From assembly GCA_017440755.1 (NCBI GenBank), contig JAFSGP010000036.1:62001-126000 (forward strand): DNA of 64,000 nucleotides, written 5' to 3'. Position numbers and translations under genes: made by a program. Below the pieces are notes generated by a model. It was not told the DNA's origin. It did not search any database and saw only the letters and a list, made by a program, of their open reading frames with translations. This stretch comes from Clostridia bacterium. GTDB taxonomy: Bacteria > Bacillota > Clostridia > Oscillospirales > Acutalibacteraceae. The stretch's first letter is position 1, and every line of letters begins with the position of its first letter. Shown here in pieces: positions 7,910-18,467 of the stretch.

Positions 7910-9232
7910 ATGAGTCTGAAAACTGCTACGAAAAGAGAAGACGGTCGTGTGGAGCTGGAGATCGAGGTAGACGCTGCCTCTTTCGAAAAGGCTGTTGCCG
8001 CCGCCTACAAAAAGGACGTCAAGAAGATGGCCGTTCCCGGTTTCCGTAAGGGCAAGGCCCCTCGTGCCATGATCGAGAAGATCTACGGTTCCGGCATCTT
8101 CTATGAGACCGCTATGAATGATGTTTACCCCGCTGCTCTGGACGAGGCTATCAAGGAGTCCGGTTACGAGTACGTGGAGGATAAGATTGATCTGGACGTG
8201 ATCAGCGTTGGTGCTGAGGGTCTGGTATTTAAGGCGGTTATCACCGTTAAGCCCGAGTGCAAGATGCGTGGTCATAAGAGCCTGAAGGTTACCCGCAAGG
8301 CGGTTGTGGTTACCGATGAGGATATCAATGCCGAGCTGACTCGCCTGCAGGAGCGCGGCGCTCGTATGGTGTCCGTCGAGGACCGTGCTGCCGAGATGGG
8401 TGACACTGTCACCTTCGATTTTGAGGGCTTTGTGGACGATGTGGCTTTCGAAGGCGGCAAGGGCGAGAATCACGCGCTGGTTCTCGGCTCCGGTCAGTTT
8501 ATTCCCGGCTTTGAAGAGCAGCTGGTTGGTGCCGCTGTGGACGCTGAGCTGGACGTTAACGTTACCTTCCCTGAGGAGTACCATGCCGCAGAGCTGGCGG
8601 GCAAGCCCGCCGTGTTCAAGTGCAAGGTGCACAAGATTGAGAAGAAAGAGCTGCCCGCGATCGACGACGAGCTGATCAAGGATTCCACCGACTTTGACAC
8701 CGTTGAGGAATTCAAGGCCGATGCGAAGAAGCGTTTGGAGGAGCAGCGCAACCGCGCCGCCGATGCCGAGGTGGACGAGCAGCTGGCCGAGGGCGTAGCC
8801 CGTTGCCTGAAGGCGGACATTCCCGCCGCTATGTACGAGCGTGCCATTGACGACCGCATTCAGGATTTTGCCTACCGTCTGCAGGCTCAGGGTCTGAGCT
8901 TGGAGATGTACATCAAGTACACCGGCATGGACGAGGCTTCTTTCCGTGACAGCTTCCGCGAGCAGGCAGAGAAGCAGGTTAAGGTGCGTCTGGCATTGGA
9001 GACCGTTGCCAAGCAGGACAACATCGAGGCTACCGAGGAGGACCTGGAAGCCGAGTATGCCAAGCTGGCTGACATGTACAAGATGGACGTCGACAAGGTT
9101 AAGGCGGCTATTCCCGCCGCCGAGCTGGCTAAGGACGTAGTTGTTCAGAAGGCTATGGCGTTCGTGCGCAAGAAGGCTACCATCACCACCGTTTCTGAGG
9201 ACGAGGCGGAGGAAAAGGAAGCTGAGGAATAA
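7910..9232 (+). CDS. tig: Trigger factor, ribosome-associated chaperone and prolyl isomerase
   Basis: 440 residues from ATG 7910, which follows TAGGAGG with a 7-base spacer; the longer in-frame start at 7847 is rejected because it lies at the -10 region. The ribosome-docking signature GFRKGKAP (about residues 43-50) is present, followed by the FKBP-like PPIase domain (GDTVTFDFEGFVDD ... GFEEQLVG, about 160-245) and a helical C-terminal arm with an acidic tail. It opens the conserved tig-clpP-clpX-lon-engB block. Confidence 0.97.
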   Translation: MSLKTATKREDGRVELEIEVDAASFEKAVAAAYKKDVKKMAVPGFRKGKAPRAMIEKIYGSGIFYETAMNDVYPAALDEAIKESGYEYVEDKIDLDVISVGAEGLVFKAVITVKPECKMRGHKSLKVTRKAVVVTDEDINAELTRLQERGARMVSVEDRAAEMGDTVTFDFEGFVDDVAFEGGKGENHALVLGSGQFIPGFEEQLVGAAVDAELDVNVTFPEEYHAAELAGKPAVFKCKVHKIEKKELPAIDDELIKDSTDFDTVEEFKADAKKRLEEQRNRAADAEVDEQLAEGVARCLKADIPAAMYERAIDDRIQDFAYRLQAQGLSLEMYIKYTGMDEASFRDSFREQAEKQVKVRLALETVAKQDNIEATEEDLEAEYAKLADMYKMDVDKVKAAIPAAELAKDVVVQKAMAFVRKKATITTVSEDEAEEKEAEE

Positions 9233-9257
9233 TCAGCCGATATTTGCTTAGACTTTC

Positions 9258-9290
9258 ATTTCCCTGCCCATACTTTGTGGGCAGGGAAAT
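9258..9290 (+). terminator. Intergenic hairpin between tig and clpP
   Basis: A 13-bp inverted repeat (9258-9270 with 9278-9290, loop TACTTTG). It lacks a strong T-run, so it may be a weak terminator, attenuator or processing site that separates levels of tig and clpPX. Confidence 0.6.
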
Positions 9291-9326
9291 TCGCCTATTT
9301 TCAAACAATGACAGGAGGAACCGACT

Positions 9327-9911
9327 ATGAGCTTTGTACCCTACGTTGTGGAGCAGACCAACCGCGGCGAGCGCAGCTACGATATTTTTTCTCGCTTGCT
9401 CAATGACCGCATCATTATGCTGTCTGACGAGGTGAACGACACCACCGCCTCTTTGGTTGTGGCGCAGCTTTTGTATCTGGAGGGGCAGGACCCCGATAAG
9501 GATATTCATCTGTATATCAACAGCCCCGGCGGTTCCATTTCTGCCGGTATGGCTATCTATGATACGATGCAGTACATTAAGTGCGACGTTTCCACCATTT
9601 GCGTGGGTCTGGCGGCCAGCATGGGCAGCTTCCTGTTGGCAGCCGGCGCCAAAGGCAAGCGCTTGGCTCTGCCGAACAGCGAGATTATGATTCACCAGCC
9701 CTTAGGCGGCGCGAAGGGTCAGGCATCGGATATCAAGATTCAGGCGGACCACATTCTGTATGTACGCAACCGTATGAACCGTATGCTGTCCGAGATGACC
9801 GGACAGCCCTTAGAGGTTATCGAGCGGGATACCGACCGCGACAACTGGATGACCGCTGACGATGCGGTACGCTATGGTCTGGTGGATAAGGTTGTTGACC
9901 GTCGCCCCTGA
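9327..9911 (+). CDS. clpP: ATP-dependent Clp protease proteolytic subunit
   Basis: 194-residue serine protease (S14) with the complete triad: Ser98 in AASMGSF, His123 in MIHQPLGG and Asp172 in RDTDRDNW. The start context [25 protein letters not shown] is typical. It forms the tetradecameric barrel fed by ClpX, encoded 22 bases downstream. ATG follows ACAGGAGGA. Confidence 0.98.
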   Translation: MSFVPYVVEQTNRGERSYDIFSRLLNDRIIMLSDEVNDTTASLVVAQLLYLEGQDPDKDIHLYINSPGGSISAGMAIYDTMQYIKCDVSTICVGLAASMGSFLLAAGAKGKRLALPNSEIMIHQPLGGAKGQASDIKIQADHILYVRNRMNRMLSEMTGQPLEVIERDTDRDNWMTADDAVRYGLVDKVVDRRP

Positions 9912-9933
9912 TATTTCACGGAGGTAAAAGTCT

Positions 9934-11244
9934 ATGAATGACGATATGCAGTCCCGCGTGTGTTGCTCCTTCTGCGGTAAGCCGCAGGACGCGGTAGAGC
10001 AGCTCATTGCCGGTCCCGGTGTGTATATCTGTAACGAATGTATCGAACTGTGCGGCAGCTTGTTGGAGCCCGGCACCAAGCCGGCTCCCCGCCGCCGCCC
10101 GTCCGACAAGGATACCACACCTCCCGAGCTACCGACTCCCCACGAGATTAAGGCGCGCTTGGACGAATACGTAATTGGGCAGGAAGAAGCTAAAATCACG
10201 CTGTCTGTGGCGGTGTATAACCACTACAAGCGGATTTATTACGGTGGCAATACGGATACCGAGCTGGGCAAAAGCAACGTGCTGATGCTGGGTCCCACCG
10301 GCGTGGGCAAGACCGCGTTGGCGCAGACACTGGCTAAGGCGCTGGACGTTCCTTTTGCTATAGCGGACGCTACCACGCTGACCGAGGCAGGTTACGTGGG
10401 CGAGGACGTGGAGAATATCCTGCTCCGCCTGATTCAGGCTGCCGACTTTGACGTGGAGCGCGCTCAGCGGGGTATCATCTACGTGGACGAGATTGATAAG
10501 ATTTCCCGTCGCAGTGAGAACCCCTCTATTACCCGCGACGTCAGCGGCGAGGGTGTGCAGCAGGCGCTGCTGAAGATTTTGGAGGGCACAGTTGCCAACG
10601 TGCCTCCCGGAGGCGGACGCAAGCACCCGCAGCAGGAGTTTATCCAAATTGATACTACCAATATTCTGTTCATCCTGGGCGGTGCCTTTGACGGTATGAC
10701 CCAGACCATAGAGAAGCGCGTCAATGCGGGCTCTTTGGGCTTCGGTAATCAGGTAAAATCCAAGAAGGACGCAGAAAGTGCTGCTCTGCTCAAGCAGGTG
10801 GTGCCGCAGGATTTGGTGAAGTATGGTCTGATTCCCGAGCTGGTGGGGCGCATGCCGGTCATCACCACGTTGGAGATGCTGGACGCGGACGCCTTGGTGC
10901 GTATTTTGGTGGAGCCGAAGAACTCCATTCTCAAGCAGTACACGCATCTGTTTGAACTGGACGGCGTTCAGCTGCAGTTTACCGACGATGCGTTGCGCGC
11001 GGTGGCGGAGGAAACCCTCAAGCGGGATACCGGTGCCCGCGGTCTGCGCGCGGTAATGGAGGGGTTATTGACCCGTCTGATGTTTGATATTCCCTCCGAC
11101 CCCACGGTGGAGAAGGTGTTGCTGACTGCCGCCTGCATCACAGAAGGGGCAAAGCCGGATATTATTTACAATCCGGACAAGAAGAACCGTCGTTCAGCGG
11201 CGGCAAAGGGGAAGACCGCTCCCCGTCGTAAAGCGGCGAATTAA
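9934..11244 (+). CDS. clpX: ATP-dependent Clp protease ATP-binding subunit ClpX
   Basis: 436-residue AAA+ unfoldase that delivers substrates to ClpP. The N-terminal C4 zinc finger uses Cys11, Cys14, Cys33 and Cys36. Walker A is [15 protein letters not shown], Walker [11 protein letters not shown], and the C-terminal sensor region [18 protein letters not shown] carries the GAR motif. The tail is basic. It shares the transcript with clpP. Confidence 0.98.
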   Translation: MNDDMQSRVCCSFCGKPQDAVEQLIAGPGVYICNECIELCGSLLEPGTKPAPRRRPSDKDTTPPELPTPHEIKARLDEYVIGQEEAKITLSVAVYNHYKRIYYGGNTDTELGKSNVLMLGPTGVGKTALAQTLAKALDVPFAIADATTLTEAGYVGEDVENILLRLIQAADFDVERAQRGIIYVDEIDKISRRSENPSITRDVSGEGVQQALLKILEGTVANVPPGGGRKHPQQEFIQIDTTNILFILGGAFDGMTQTIEKRVNAGSLGFGNQVKSKKDAESAALLKQVVPQDLVKYGLIPELVGRMPVITTLEMLDADALVRILVEPKNSILKQYTHLFELDGVQLQFTDDALRAVAEETLKRDTGARGLRAVMEGLLTRLMFDIPSDPTVEKVLLTAACITEGAKPDIIYNPDKKNRRSAAAKGKTAPRRKAAN

Positions 11245-11252
11245 GATTTTCT

Positions 11253-11285
11253 ATCGGTCGGTGTCGCCTGCGCGGACCGACCGAT
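11253..11285 (+). terminator. Hairpin between clpX and lon
   Basis: Ten perfect base pairs (11253-11262 with 11276-11285) with a 13-base loop, followed by TTCTCTTC. The weak T-tract suggests a leaky terminator between clpPX and lon. Confidence 0.6.
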
Positions 11286-11311
11286 TTCTCTTCATTTGAG
11301 GTGATATATGT

Positions 11312-13651
11312 ATGTCTAACAGAGAAAACCGATTATCTACGTTGCCAATGTTGGTGCTGCGTGGTTTGGTGTGTTTTCCTGAAACGGTGAACCACTTTGA
11401 CGTGGGACGGCTGAAATCCGTTGCCGCCCTTAATGCGGCAATGGAGAAGGACCAGCGCATCTTTTTGGTTGCACAAAAGGACGTGACGGTTGACGACCCG
11501 CAGCCGAAGGATTTGTACCGCATGGGTATCGTTGCCCGCGTGCGCCAGATTGTTAAGCTGCCTCACGATAATTTTCGTATTATCGTAGAGGGGGAGTATC
11601 GCGCTACAGCGGTGGAAATCCTGCAGCACGAGCCTTATTACGTTGTGGTGGCACAGGAGCGGCAGAATCGCCCCGTTTCGCCCGCCTTACTGGAGGATGC
11701 CCTGCTACGGGAATGCCGCCAGCAATTCGAGCGGTACACCGAGCTGGTGCCGAAAATTGCGCCTGACGTTATTTTCAGTGTCAATGCGGATAAGAATGCA
11801 GGACATTTGGCGGATTACGTGGCTTCTAACCTGTCCATGCCCGTGGAGGAGAAGCAGCGCATTCTCAATATCCAGTCTGCCGATACCCGTATGGAAACGC
11901 TGCTGCGTATGCTGGATAAGGAATGCCAGATTCTGGAGCTGGAGCGCAAGATTGAGAATAAGGTCCACGAGCAAATGGACGAAAATCAAAGAGAGTATTA
12001 TCTTCGCGAGCAAATCCGTGCCATTTCGGAGGAGCTGGGGGAGGTAGACGCCCCCATTGAGGAGTCGGCGGAATACGCCAAGGCGATTGATGCGCTGCAT
12101 CTGCCGCAGGCTGTCAGCGAGCCTCTGCATAAGGAGTGCCGCAAGCTGGCAAAGATGCCGCAGGGCTCCCACGAGGCTACTGTGGTGCGTACATATCTGG
12201 ACACCTGCCTGGCATTGCCTTGGAACACGGTGACGGAGGATAATCTGGACCTGGCGCGCGCCAGACGGATTCTGGAGCGGGACCACGACGGCCTGGAGAA
12301 GGTGAAAGAGCGTATCATTGAGGCGTTGGCGGTGCGTACCCTGTCGGAGGAGATGAAGGGGCAGGTTTTGTGTCTGGTAGGCCCTCCCGGTGTGGGCAAG
12401 ACCTCTATTGCTCGTTCTATTGCCGAGGCTATGGGGCGCAAATACGTCCGCGTTTCTCTGGGTGGCATTCGAGACGAGGCGGATATCCGCGGACATCGCC
12501 GCACCTATGTGGGTGCTATGCCGGGGCGAATCATTTCCGCCATCAAACAGGCAGGCACTAAGAATCCGCTGGTTTTGCTGGACGAAATAGATAAGATGGG
12601 CAACGATTTTCGCGGTGACCCCGCCTCCGCTATGCTGGAGGTGCTGGACACCGAGCAGAACACCGCGTTCTGCGACCATTATCTGGAACTGCCCTTTGAC
12701 CTGTCGGAGGTACTGTTTGTCACTACGGCCAACGATGCCTCCGCTATTCCCGCACCGCTGTTTGACCGTATGGACGTGATTACCCTGTCCAGCTACACGG
12801 CGGAGGAAAAAAGACGGATTGCCAAGCGACATCTCCTGAAAAAGCAGATGAAAAAGCATGGCATTTCCACAAAACAACTGCGGGTGACGGATAAGGCGAT
12901 TTCCAAGATTATCGAGGGCTATACCGCCGAGGCAGGCGTGCGAGGGCTGGAGCGTAAGCTGGCTGACCTGTGCCGTAAGACCGCCACTGCTTTGGTGGAG
13001 GGAGGTACCGAATCCGTTTCGGTAACACCGGCAAATCTGGAAACCTATCTTGGCCCTGTCAAGTACAAGGAGGAGGATTCCGCTCGCCGCAACGAGGTGG
13101 GCGTAGTCAATGGTCTTGCTTGGACTGCTGTCGGCGGTTCCACTATGCCTATTGAGGTGGCAGTGTTGGACGGCAGCGGCAAGGTGGAGCTGACGGGCAA
13201 TTTGGGCGACGTAATGAAAGAGTCTGCCCGCACCGCCATCAGCTACGTCCGCTCTCGCGCCAACGATTGGCACATTGACGGGGAGTTTTATAAGAATAAG
13301 GATATCCACATTCACGTACCGGAGGGGGCGGTGCCGAAGGACGGACCTTCTGCCGGTGTGACCATGGCAACCGCTATCGTTTCGGCGCTGACAGGCATTC
13401 CGGTTAAGGGCGACGTGGCAATGACGGGCGAGATTTCTCTGCGCGGTCGTGTTATGCCCATAGGTGGTCTGCGGGAGAAGGCGATGGCCGCCTATACCCA
13501 CCGCCTGACCACGGTGATTATACCTGAGGAGAATGCCGCGGACCTGAGCGAGGTGGACGCGGCGGTCAAGGAGCATACCCGCTTTATAACCGCGCGTAAT
13601 CTGGATACGGTAATCGGTCACGCACTGACCGCCGACCCGGGTGCGCAGTAA
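11312..13651 (+). CDS. lon: ATP-dependent protease Lon
   Basis: 779 residues. The N-terminal substrate domain begins at [16 protein letters not shown]; Walker [19 protein letters not shown] and Walker [10 protein letters not shown] lie in the centre; the C-terminal protease domain carries the catalytic serine in [12 protein letters not shown] and the lysine in [12 protein letters not shown]. Lon removes damaged and regulatory proteins. Its place between clpX and engB is the Firmicutes LonA arrangement. ATG 11312 follows GAGGTGATAT. Confidence 0.98.
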   Translation: MSNRENRLSTLPMLVLRGLVCFPETVNHFDVGRLKSVAALNAAMEKDQRIFLVAQKDVTVDDPQPKDLYRMGIVARVRQIVKLPHDNFRIIVEGEYRATAVEILQHEPYYVVVAQERQNRPVSPALLEDALLRECRQQFERYTELVPKIAPDVIFSVNADKNAGHLADYVASNLSMPVEEKQRILNIQSADTRMETLLRMLDKECQILELERKIENKVHEQMDENQREYYLREQIRAISEELGEVDAPIEESAEYAKAIDALHLPQAVSEPLHKECRKLAKMPQGSHEATVVRTYLDTCLALPWNTVTEDNLDLARARRILERDHDGLEKVKERIIEALAVRTLSEEMKGQVLCLVGPPGVGKTSIARSIAEAMGRKYVRVSLGGIRDEADIRGHRRTYVGAMPGRIISAIKQAGTKNPLVLLDEIDKMGNDFRGDPASAMLEVLDTEQNTAFCDHYLELPFDLSEVLFVTTANDASAIPAPLFDRMDVITLSSYTAEEKRRIAKRHLLKKQMKKHGISTKQLRVTDKAISKIIEGYTAEAGVRGLERKLADLCRKTATALVEGGTESVSVTPANLETYLGPVKYKEEDSARRNEVGVVNGLAWTAVGGSTMPIEVAVLDGSGKVELTGNLGDVMKESARTAISYVRSRANDWHIDGEFYKNKDIHIHVPEGAVPKDGPSAGVTMATAIVSALTGIPVKGDVAMTGEISLRGRVMPIGGLREKAMAAYTHRLTTVIIPEENAADLSEVDAAVKEHTRFITARNLDTVIGHALTADPGAQ

Positions 13652-13662
13652 GGGGGAGAGGT

Positions 13663-14256
13663 ATGAACATTCATTCCGCGCAATTCGAGCTATCCGCCGG
13701 TTTGGCGGGGCAGCTGCCCACCGCTGACCTACCGGAAATAGCCTTTTCGGGGCGTTCCAACGTAGGAAAATCTTCTCTGATTAACCGTCTGCTCAGCCGA
13801 AAGGCCTTGGCTCGTACCAGTGCCACCCCAGGGAAAACCGCAACGATAAACTTCTATCGTTTGGACAGTTTGCGGTTGGTAGACCTACCCGGTTACGGCT
13901 ATGCTAAGGTGTCAGACAGCGAACGCCGTCGGTGGGGAGAGCTGATTGAGGGATACTTTAATGATGACCGCGACCTACGGTTGGTGTTGCAGCTGCTGGA
14001 TATCCGCCATACCCCCAGCAAGGACGATTACCAAATGCTGGAGTATATGGTAGAGCGGGAGATTCCCTTCATCGTGGTGCTAACCAAAGCGGACAAGCTC
14101 AATAAGGGCGAGCGCGCCAAGCGGTTGGCGGCGTTCGAACAGGAATTAACCGATTATGAGGGGGTCACCTGCATTCCGTTCTCCGCTACGTCGGGGGAAG
14201 GGGCTGCCGACCTGTTGGATATCATCAAACAAGTAACACAAGAAGATGCAGAATAA
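13663..14256 (+). CDS. engB: Ribosome biogenesis GTP-binding protein EngB (YsxC)
   Basis: 197-residue TRAFAC GTPase acting in 50S assembly. Motifs: G1 GRSNVGKSSLINRL, G2 region TPGKTATINFY, G3 DLPGYGYAK, G4 TKADK, G5 SATSG. It starts 11 bases after lon with an AGGGGGAGAGG site and ends at a strong terminator shared with argS. Confidence 0.97.
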   Translation: MNIHSAQFELSAGLAGQLPTADLPEIAFSGRSNVGKSSLINRLLSRKALARTSATPGKTATINFYRLDSLRLVDLPGYGYAKVSDSERRRWGELIEGYFNDDRDLRLVLQLLDIRHTPSKDDYQMLEYMVEREIPFIVVLTKADKLNKGERAKRLAAFEQELTDYEGVTCIPFSATSGEGAADLLDIIKQVTQEDAE

Positions 14257-14260
14257 GAAT

Positions 14261-14295
14261 AGCCGCTGTTTCCGTTGGAAACAGCGGCTTTTTGC
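14261..14295. terminator. Bidirectional terminator between engB and argS
   Basis: A 13-bp perfect stem (14261-14273 with 14277-14289) with a GTT loop, followed by TTTTT on the plus strand. It lies between convergent genes. Confidence 0.9.
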
Positions 14296-14314
14296 TGTGT
14301 GAAGTTGATTTCCT

Positions 14315-16054
14315 TTACATGCTTTCGGGAGCATCGATTTTCATCATAGCCAAGGCATTGTGCAGGGCGATGCGGGTCGCATCGCACAGCGCCAGACGTG
14401 CCATCATCAAATCCTGTTCAACACCCGAAACATGGCAGGCGTTGTAGAACTTGTGGAACAAGCCCGCCAGCTCCAGGGCGTAGCGAGTGATACCGGAGGG
14501 GTCATAATCACGAGCACAGTCCACAACCACCTTTTCCAGCGAGGACAGGTGACGAATCAGCTCCCGCTCCTCGGGGGCGGTGAGCAATGCCAACTGGTTA
14601 GCAGTAGCCTTGACGTCGGTAACGCCGCTCTCCGCCAGCTTGCGAATGATGGAGTGGATACGTGCGTGAGCGTACTGCACGTAATAAACTGGGTTAGAAG
14701 AGGACTGCTCGATAGCCAGACCCAAATCGAACTCCATCTGTGTATTGGCCTCCCGCTGGTTAAAGAAGAATCGGGCGGCATCTACGGGAACTTCATCCAG
14801 CAGGTCGCTGAGCTGAATGGCCTTGCCTGACCGCTTAGACATACGCACGATTTCGCCATCGCGGACCAGACGGACCAGCTGCATCAATACCACGTTAAGC
14901 CTGTTGCCGTCCATGCCGACAGCGTCCATGGCGCCCTTCATACGGGCGACGTGACCGTGGTGGTCGGCGCCCCAAACGTCAATCAGCGTGTCATAGCCGC
15001 GCAGGAACTTGTTGCGATGGTAGGCGATATCAGCGGCAAAATAGGTGGGGTTGCCGTTGGCACGTACTAACACCTCGTCCTTGATGCCTTCCTCTTCGCC
15101 GTCGCGGTTGAGGTGCTTCTTGGGCTGATATTTTTCTCCATATTCGCCCGCCTTGTACCATAGGGCACCGTCCTTTTCATAGGTCAGCCCTTTTTCGGTA
15201 AGGATAGCGATGATTTCCTTTAATTCTCCATTGTTGTGGAGGGTGGACTCGGTAAACCACTTATCGTAAATGATGCGGTACTTCTCCATGTCCGCCTTCA
15301 TTTTCGCTATGTTCAGGGGCAGGGCGTAGTCGATAAGCGCCTGACGGCGAGCGGCAGTGTCTGCCTCTACGTAGGCATCGCCGTGAATGGCGGCAAAGCC
15401 GGCCGCATGCTCCTTGATATCGTCGCCGTGATAGGCGTCCTCGGGCAGGACGACCGCGTCCTCACCCTTATAAATCTGCAGATACCGTACTTCGAGGGAC
15501 AGACCGAATTTCTCAATCTGGTTGCCCGCGTCGTTGATATAGAATTCCCGCCATACTTCGTAACCAGCGGCATCCAGAACGGAAGCCAAACAGTCACCCA
15601 AGGCGCCTCCGCGGGCATTACCCATATGCATGGGACCGGTGGGGTTGGCAGATACGTACTCTACCATTACCTTTTCACCCTTGCCGAAGTCGGAACGACC
15701 GAACGCATCGCCCAATTCCTGTGCCTCGGCAACAATATCGCCGTAATAGGAAGGGGAGAGGAAGAAGTTTAAGAAGCCGGGACCGGCCACCTCCGCCTTT
15801 TCAAAATAGGAGCCCTCCAGAGAAAGGTTGTCCACGATGGCATCGGCAATCTTGCGGGGCGCACTGCGAAAAGCCTTGGCGGACACCATAGCCACGTTGG
15901 AGGCTAAGTCGCCGTGGCTGCGGTCAGCAGGCACCTCGATAACATATGCGGGCAGCTCGCCTTCGGGCAGAGTGCCTGCGGAAATGGCGGCATTCACAGC
16001 GGCGCGAATGGCGGAATCCAGCTGTATTTCTGCTTGTTTCACAATCTTAGACAT
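14315..16054 (-). CDS. argS: Arginyl-tRNA synthetase
   Basis: 579-residue class I synthetase. The HIGH-box equivalent is in SANPTGPMHMGNARGGALGD, and MSKRSGKAIQLSDLLDEV is the KMSKS region. The N-terminal domain has the typical GDLASNVAM, and the C terminus ends in the DALR anticodon-binding region with GLFHKFYNACHV. The start has an AGGAGGAG site on the minus strand. It is the last gene of the murI-DUF1934-argS operon, 3 bases after the DUF1934 gene. Confidence 0.97.
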   Translation of the reverse strand: MSKIVKQAEIQLDSAIRAAVNAAISAGTLPEGELPAYVIEVPADRSHGDLASNVAMVSAKAFRSAPRKIADAIVDNLSLEGSYFEKAEVAGPGFLNFFLSPSYYGDIVAEAQELGDAFGRSDFGKGEKVMVEYVSANPTGPMHMGNARGGALGDCLASVLDAAGYEVWREFYINDAGNQIEKFGLSLEVRYLQIYKGEDAVVLPEDAYHGDDIKEHAAGFAAIHGDAYVEADTAARRQALIDYALPLNIAKMKADMEKYRIIYDKWFTESTLHNNGELKEIIAILTEKGLTYEKDGALWYKAGEYGEKYQPKKHLNRDGEEEGIKDEVLVRANGNPTYFAADIAYHRNKFLRGYDTLIDVWGADHHGHVARMKGAMDAVGMDGNRLNVVLMQLVRLVRDGEIVRMSKRSGKAIQLSDLLDEVPVDAARFFFNQREANTQMEFDLGLAIEQSSSNPVYYVQYAHARIHSIIRKLAESGVTDVKATANQLALLTAPEERELIRHLSSLEKVVVDCARDYDPSGITRYALELAGLFHKFYNACHVSGVEQDLMMARLALCDATRIALHNALAMMKIDAPESM

Positions 16055-16057
16055 AAT

Positions 16058-16474
16058 TTATTTCTCCTCCTGAACGGAAATATGTACAACGTGAGCGGAA
16101 CTGATACCGCCATTAAAACCGAGGGTGTAGCTGAAATATATCTCCCCGCCGTGTTCGGACAAGGAGTGTCGCAGCTCCGACGTGTAGGTGCCTAAATCGA
16201 TGGTGCCGTAGGGGGTGTTGTAGTTGCAATGGTGGCGCCGGTTTTTCTCCAGCACCAGCATGCTGGGGTGGGAGCCAGTGCGAATAAGATTCAGCTTGTT
16301 TTCGGTGATTTCCAGCGTGGTTTCGGACCCCGATAAACCGGTAGCCTCGCTCTCAGCATAACGCAATTCCCACCCGTCGGTGGTAGGGGTAAGGGTCCCG
16401 TTGGTGGTGAGCTCGGTTACGTCCTGCTCATCGTCAACCGTCTGGGTTCCTGTGATATGTATCAGTGCGTTCAT
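16058..16474 (-). CDS. DUF1934 (YwiB) family small beta-barrel protein
   Basis: A 138-residue protein with the pattern of DUF1934: a short beta-rich polypeptide with LRYAESEATGLSGSETTLEI in the middle and a GEIYFSYTLGFNGGISSAHVVHISV tail. Directly upstream of argS, as ywiB-argS in Bacillus. Calycin-like fold is known for relatives; the function is not. Confidence 0.82.
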   Translation of the reverse strand: MNALIHITGTQTVDDEQDVTELTTNGTLTPTTDGWELRYAESEATGLSGSETTLEITENKLNLIRTGSHPSMLVLEKNRRHHCNYNTPYGTIDLGTYTSELRHSLSEHGGEIYFSYTLGFNGGISSAHVVHISVQEEK

Positions 16475-16485
16475 AGTATCCTTCC

Positions 16486-17295
16486 TTACTTTGCGGTGGG
16501 GTGGACCATTTCCACCTCTTGTTTTACGCTGTGACCGAGGAAGATTTCAGCCACCTGACTGAACCCCTCCGGCTGGTCAGAAACGTAGTAGCGGCTGCTG
16601 CCGATTTTGTTCGGAGACAGTTTTTCCGTCTCATCCAGCAGGCGGACACACAGGCGGGCAGTTTCGTATCCCGAATCGATGAGGGTAACACCGCTCCCCA
16701 GCTCCTGCGCAATGATTGGTGCCAGCAAGGGGAAATGGGTGCAACCCAGTATCAGTGTGTCCACACCGGCCGCCTTAATGGTGGCGAGATAGCGGCGCAC
16801 GGTAAGGGTTGCCACCTCGTCTTCGGGAGAAATCCAACCGTTCTCTACCAGCGGCACAAACATGGGGCAGGGGGTAGCGGTAATCTGCAGCGCGGGATTA
16901 ATGGCGAGCAGCGCTTTTTCGAAGGAAGCGGAGCGCACGGTAGCGGCGGTGCCGATGATACCAATTTTGCCGTTTTTGGTGGCGGCGGCAGCCTCGGCGG
17001 CGGTGGGTTCTACCACGCCGATGGCGGGGACGGGCAGATTTGCCAGAATGTTTTGCGCTACCGAGCTGACGGTACCGCAGGCGGCGATAATGAACTTTAC
17101 GTCGTGCGCTAGCAGCAACCGACAATCCTCGTCAGCATAGCGGAGAATGGTGTCACGACTGCGTGTGCCGTAGGGGACACGCCCCGTATCGCCAAAGTAT
17201 ACGATATCCTCACCGGGGAGTAGCTCCTGCAGACGGCGCACCGCCGTCAGTCCGCCCAGACCCGAGTCGAACACACCGATAGGACGCTTATCCAT
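16486..17295 (-). CDS. murI: Glutamate racemase
   Basis: 269 residues making D-glutamate for peptidoglycan. Signature motifs: GVFDSGLGGLTAVR, the first catalytic cysteine in IAACGT (near residue 73), VVEPTAAEA, and the second in ILGCTHFPLL (near residue 185). First gene of the minus-strand operon, with a promoter at 17332-17360. Confidence 0.96.
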   Translation of the reverse strand: MDKRPIGVFDSGLGGLTAVRRLQELLPGEDIVYFGDTGRVPYGTRSRDTILRYADEDCRLLLAHDVKFIIAACGTVSSVAQNILANLPVPAIGVVEPTAAEAAAATKNGKIGIIGTAATVRSASFEKALLAINPALQITATPCPMFVPLVENGWISPEDEVATLTVRRYLATIKAAGVDTLILGCTHFPLLAPIIAQELGSGVTLIDSGYETARLCVRLLDETEKLSPNKIGSSRYYVSDQPEGFSQVAEIFLGHSVKQEVEMVHPTAK

Positions 17296-17331
17296 TCCGT
17301 CACCTCCACATACAAATACTCATACTGATAC

Positions 17332-17360
17332 ATAATACCATATTCCTATCGTTTATGCAA
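17332..17360 (-). promoter_or_regulatory. Promoter for murI-DUF1934-argS
   Basis: Read on the minus strand: TTGCAT (plus coordinates 17355-17360), a 17-base spacer ending in TGG, and TATTAT (17332-17337). The TGn extension makes a strong site. Confidence 0.7.
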
Positions 17361-17404
17361 TGGAAAAATCACATTTTTCCGTAATTTCCTATTGGCATTT
17401 ACTC

Positions 17405-17433
17405 TTGTAATATCTCGTAAATTGTGGTATACT
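17405..17433 (+). promoter_or_regulatory. Promoter for the CPBP gene and tadA
   Basis: TTGTAA (17405-17410), 17 bases and TATACT (17428-17433), with TGG just before the -10. Confidence 0.7.
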
Positions 17434-17465
17434 GTGTGACAGTATTTACGAAAGGGGAGGAGAGT

Positions 17466-18467
17466 ATGCAACCGCCGATTCCACAGTGGTTTATTCCCGT
17501 TCCGCCGACGGGCGAAGACCTGTTGCGCAAGGATTGTAATTATATCGGCATTTTGATGCTGTGCTTGACTGCGGGTATGCAGCTGTCCTTTACCCTTTTG
17601 GCGTTGGCGTTGGTGGCGTTCGGCGTATTGTCCCCCCAACAGCTTACTATGGAGAATTTAGGGCTTGACAATACCGCCTTCCTGCTTGTCTATGCTTGTT
17701 CTTACATTCTTGCTATGGGGTTACCTGCCGTGGTGGTTTCTTTATGCAGTAAACGCCGCTATTTCCCGCTGTCGCCCGCTAAACCCTGTAGCGGCGGTGT
17801 GGCATTCTGGCTTGTATTATTGGGCGTTGGCGTGTGTATGCTGGCGAACGTCATTACCAACCTCTTGCTTTCTTTTTTCTTTTGGATAGATATTCCCATT
17901 CCTGACCCGCCGCAGATGATTGTCAACACCCCTACAAGCCTTATGTTGGGACTTTTCGTAATGGCGGTGCTGCCCGCCTTGCTGGAGGAGATGGTGTTCC
18001 GTGGCTACGTGCTGCGTACGCTCCGTCCTTACGGCGATGGCTTTGCCATTCTTGTCTCTGCGATATTGTTTGCGCTGATGCACGGCAATCTCCGTCAGAT
18101 TCCTTTTGCGTTGGTTGTGGGTTTGGTGCTCGGCTGGATTGTAACGGCGACGGAAAATATTTGGCTCGCGGTGGCAGTTCATTTTGCCAATAACGCCCTG
18201 TCTGTCATACTCGAATATTTTGGCCTCTCTATGTCGGATAGTCATGCTGCGGTTATGAACGTCTTGGTCATCGGTCTGGTGGGGCTTCTTGGATTCGCCG
18301 TGGCGCTATATACTTATCGACGGTATCCTTGGCTATTTGAAAAACGCGGTAATTCTCCGCACCCGCTCAGCCTACCCAAGGCATTGCTCACCGCCTTGCG
18401 CGCGCCTGCCTTTGCATTGGCCCTTATTGCCTTTGTGATTCTGACAATTGTGGGGATGAAGATATGA
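17466..18467 (+). CDS. CPBP (CAAX/Abi) family intramembrane protease
   Basis: A 333-residue polytopic membrane protein with about eight hydrophobic segments. The C-terminal half carries the glutamate-type intramembrane protease motifs: EEMVFRGYVLRTL (EExxxR), FALMHGN (FxxxH) and HFANN. ATG 17466 follows GGGGAGG; a longer frame from GTG 17424 would start inside the promoter. In bacteria such proteins are linked to bacteriocin immunity or membrane-protein processing. The target here is unknown. The stop overlaps the tadA start. Confidence 0.85.
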   Translation: MQPPIPQWFIPVPPTGEDLLRKDCNYIGILMLCLTAGMQLSFTLLALALVAFGVLSPQQLTMENLGLDNTAFLLVYACSYILAMGLPAVVVSLCSKRRYFPLSPAKPCSGGVAFWLVLLGVGVCMLANVITNLLLSFFFWIDIPIPDPPQMIVNTPTSLMLGLFVMAVLPALLEEMVFRGYVLRTLRPYGDGFAILVSAILFALMHGNLRQIPFALVVGLVLGWIVTATENIWLAVAVHFANNALSVILEYFGLSMSDSHAAVMNVLVIGLVGLLGFAVALYTYRRYPWLFEKRGNSPHPLSLPKALLTALRAPAFALALIAFVILTIVGMKI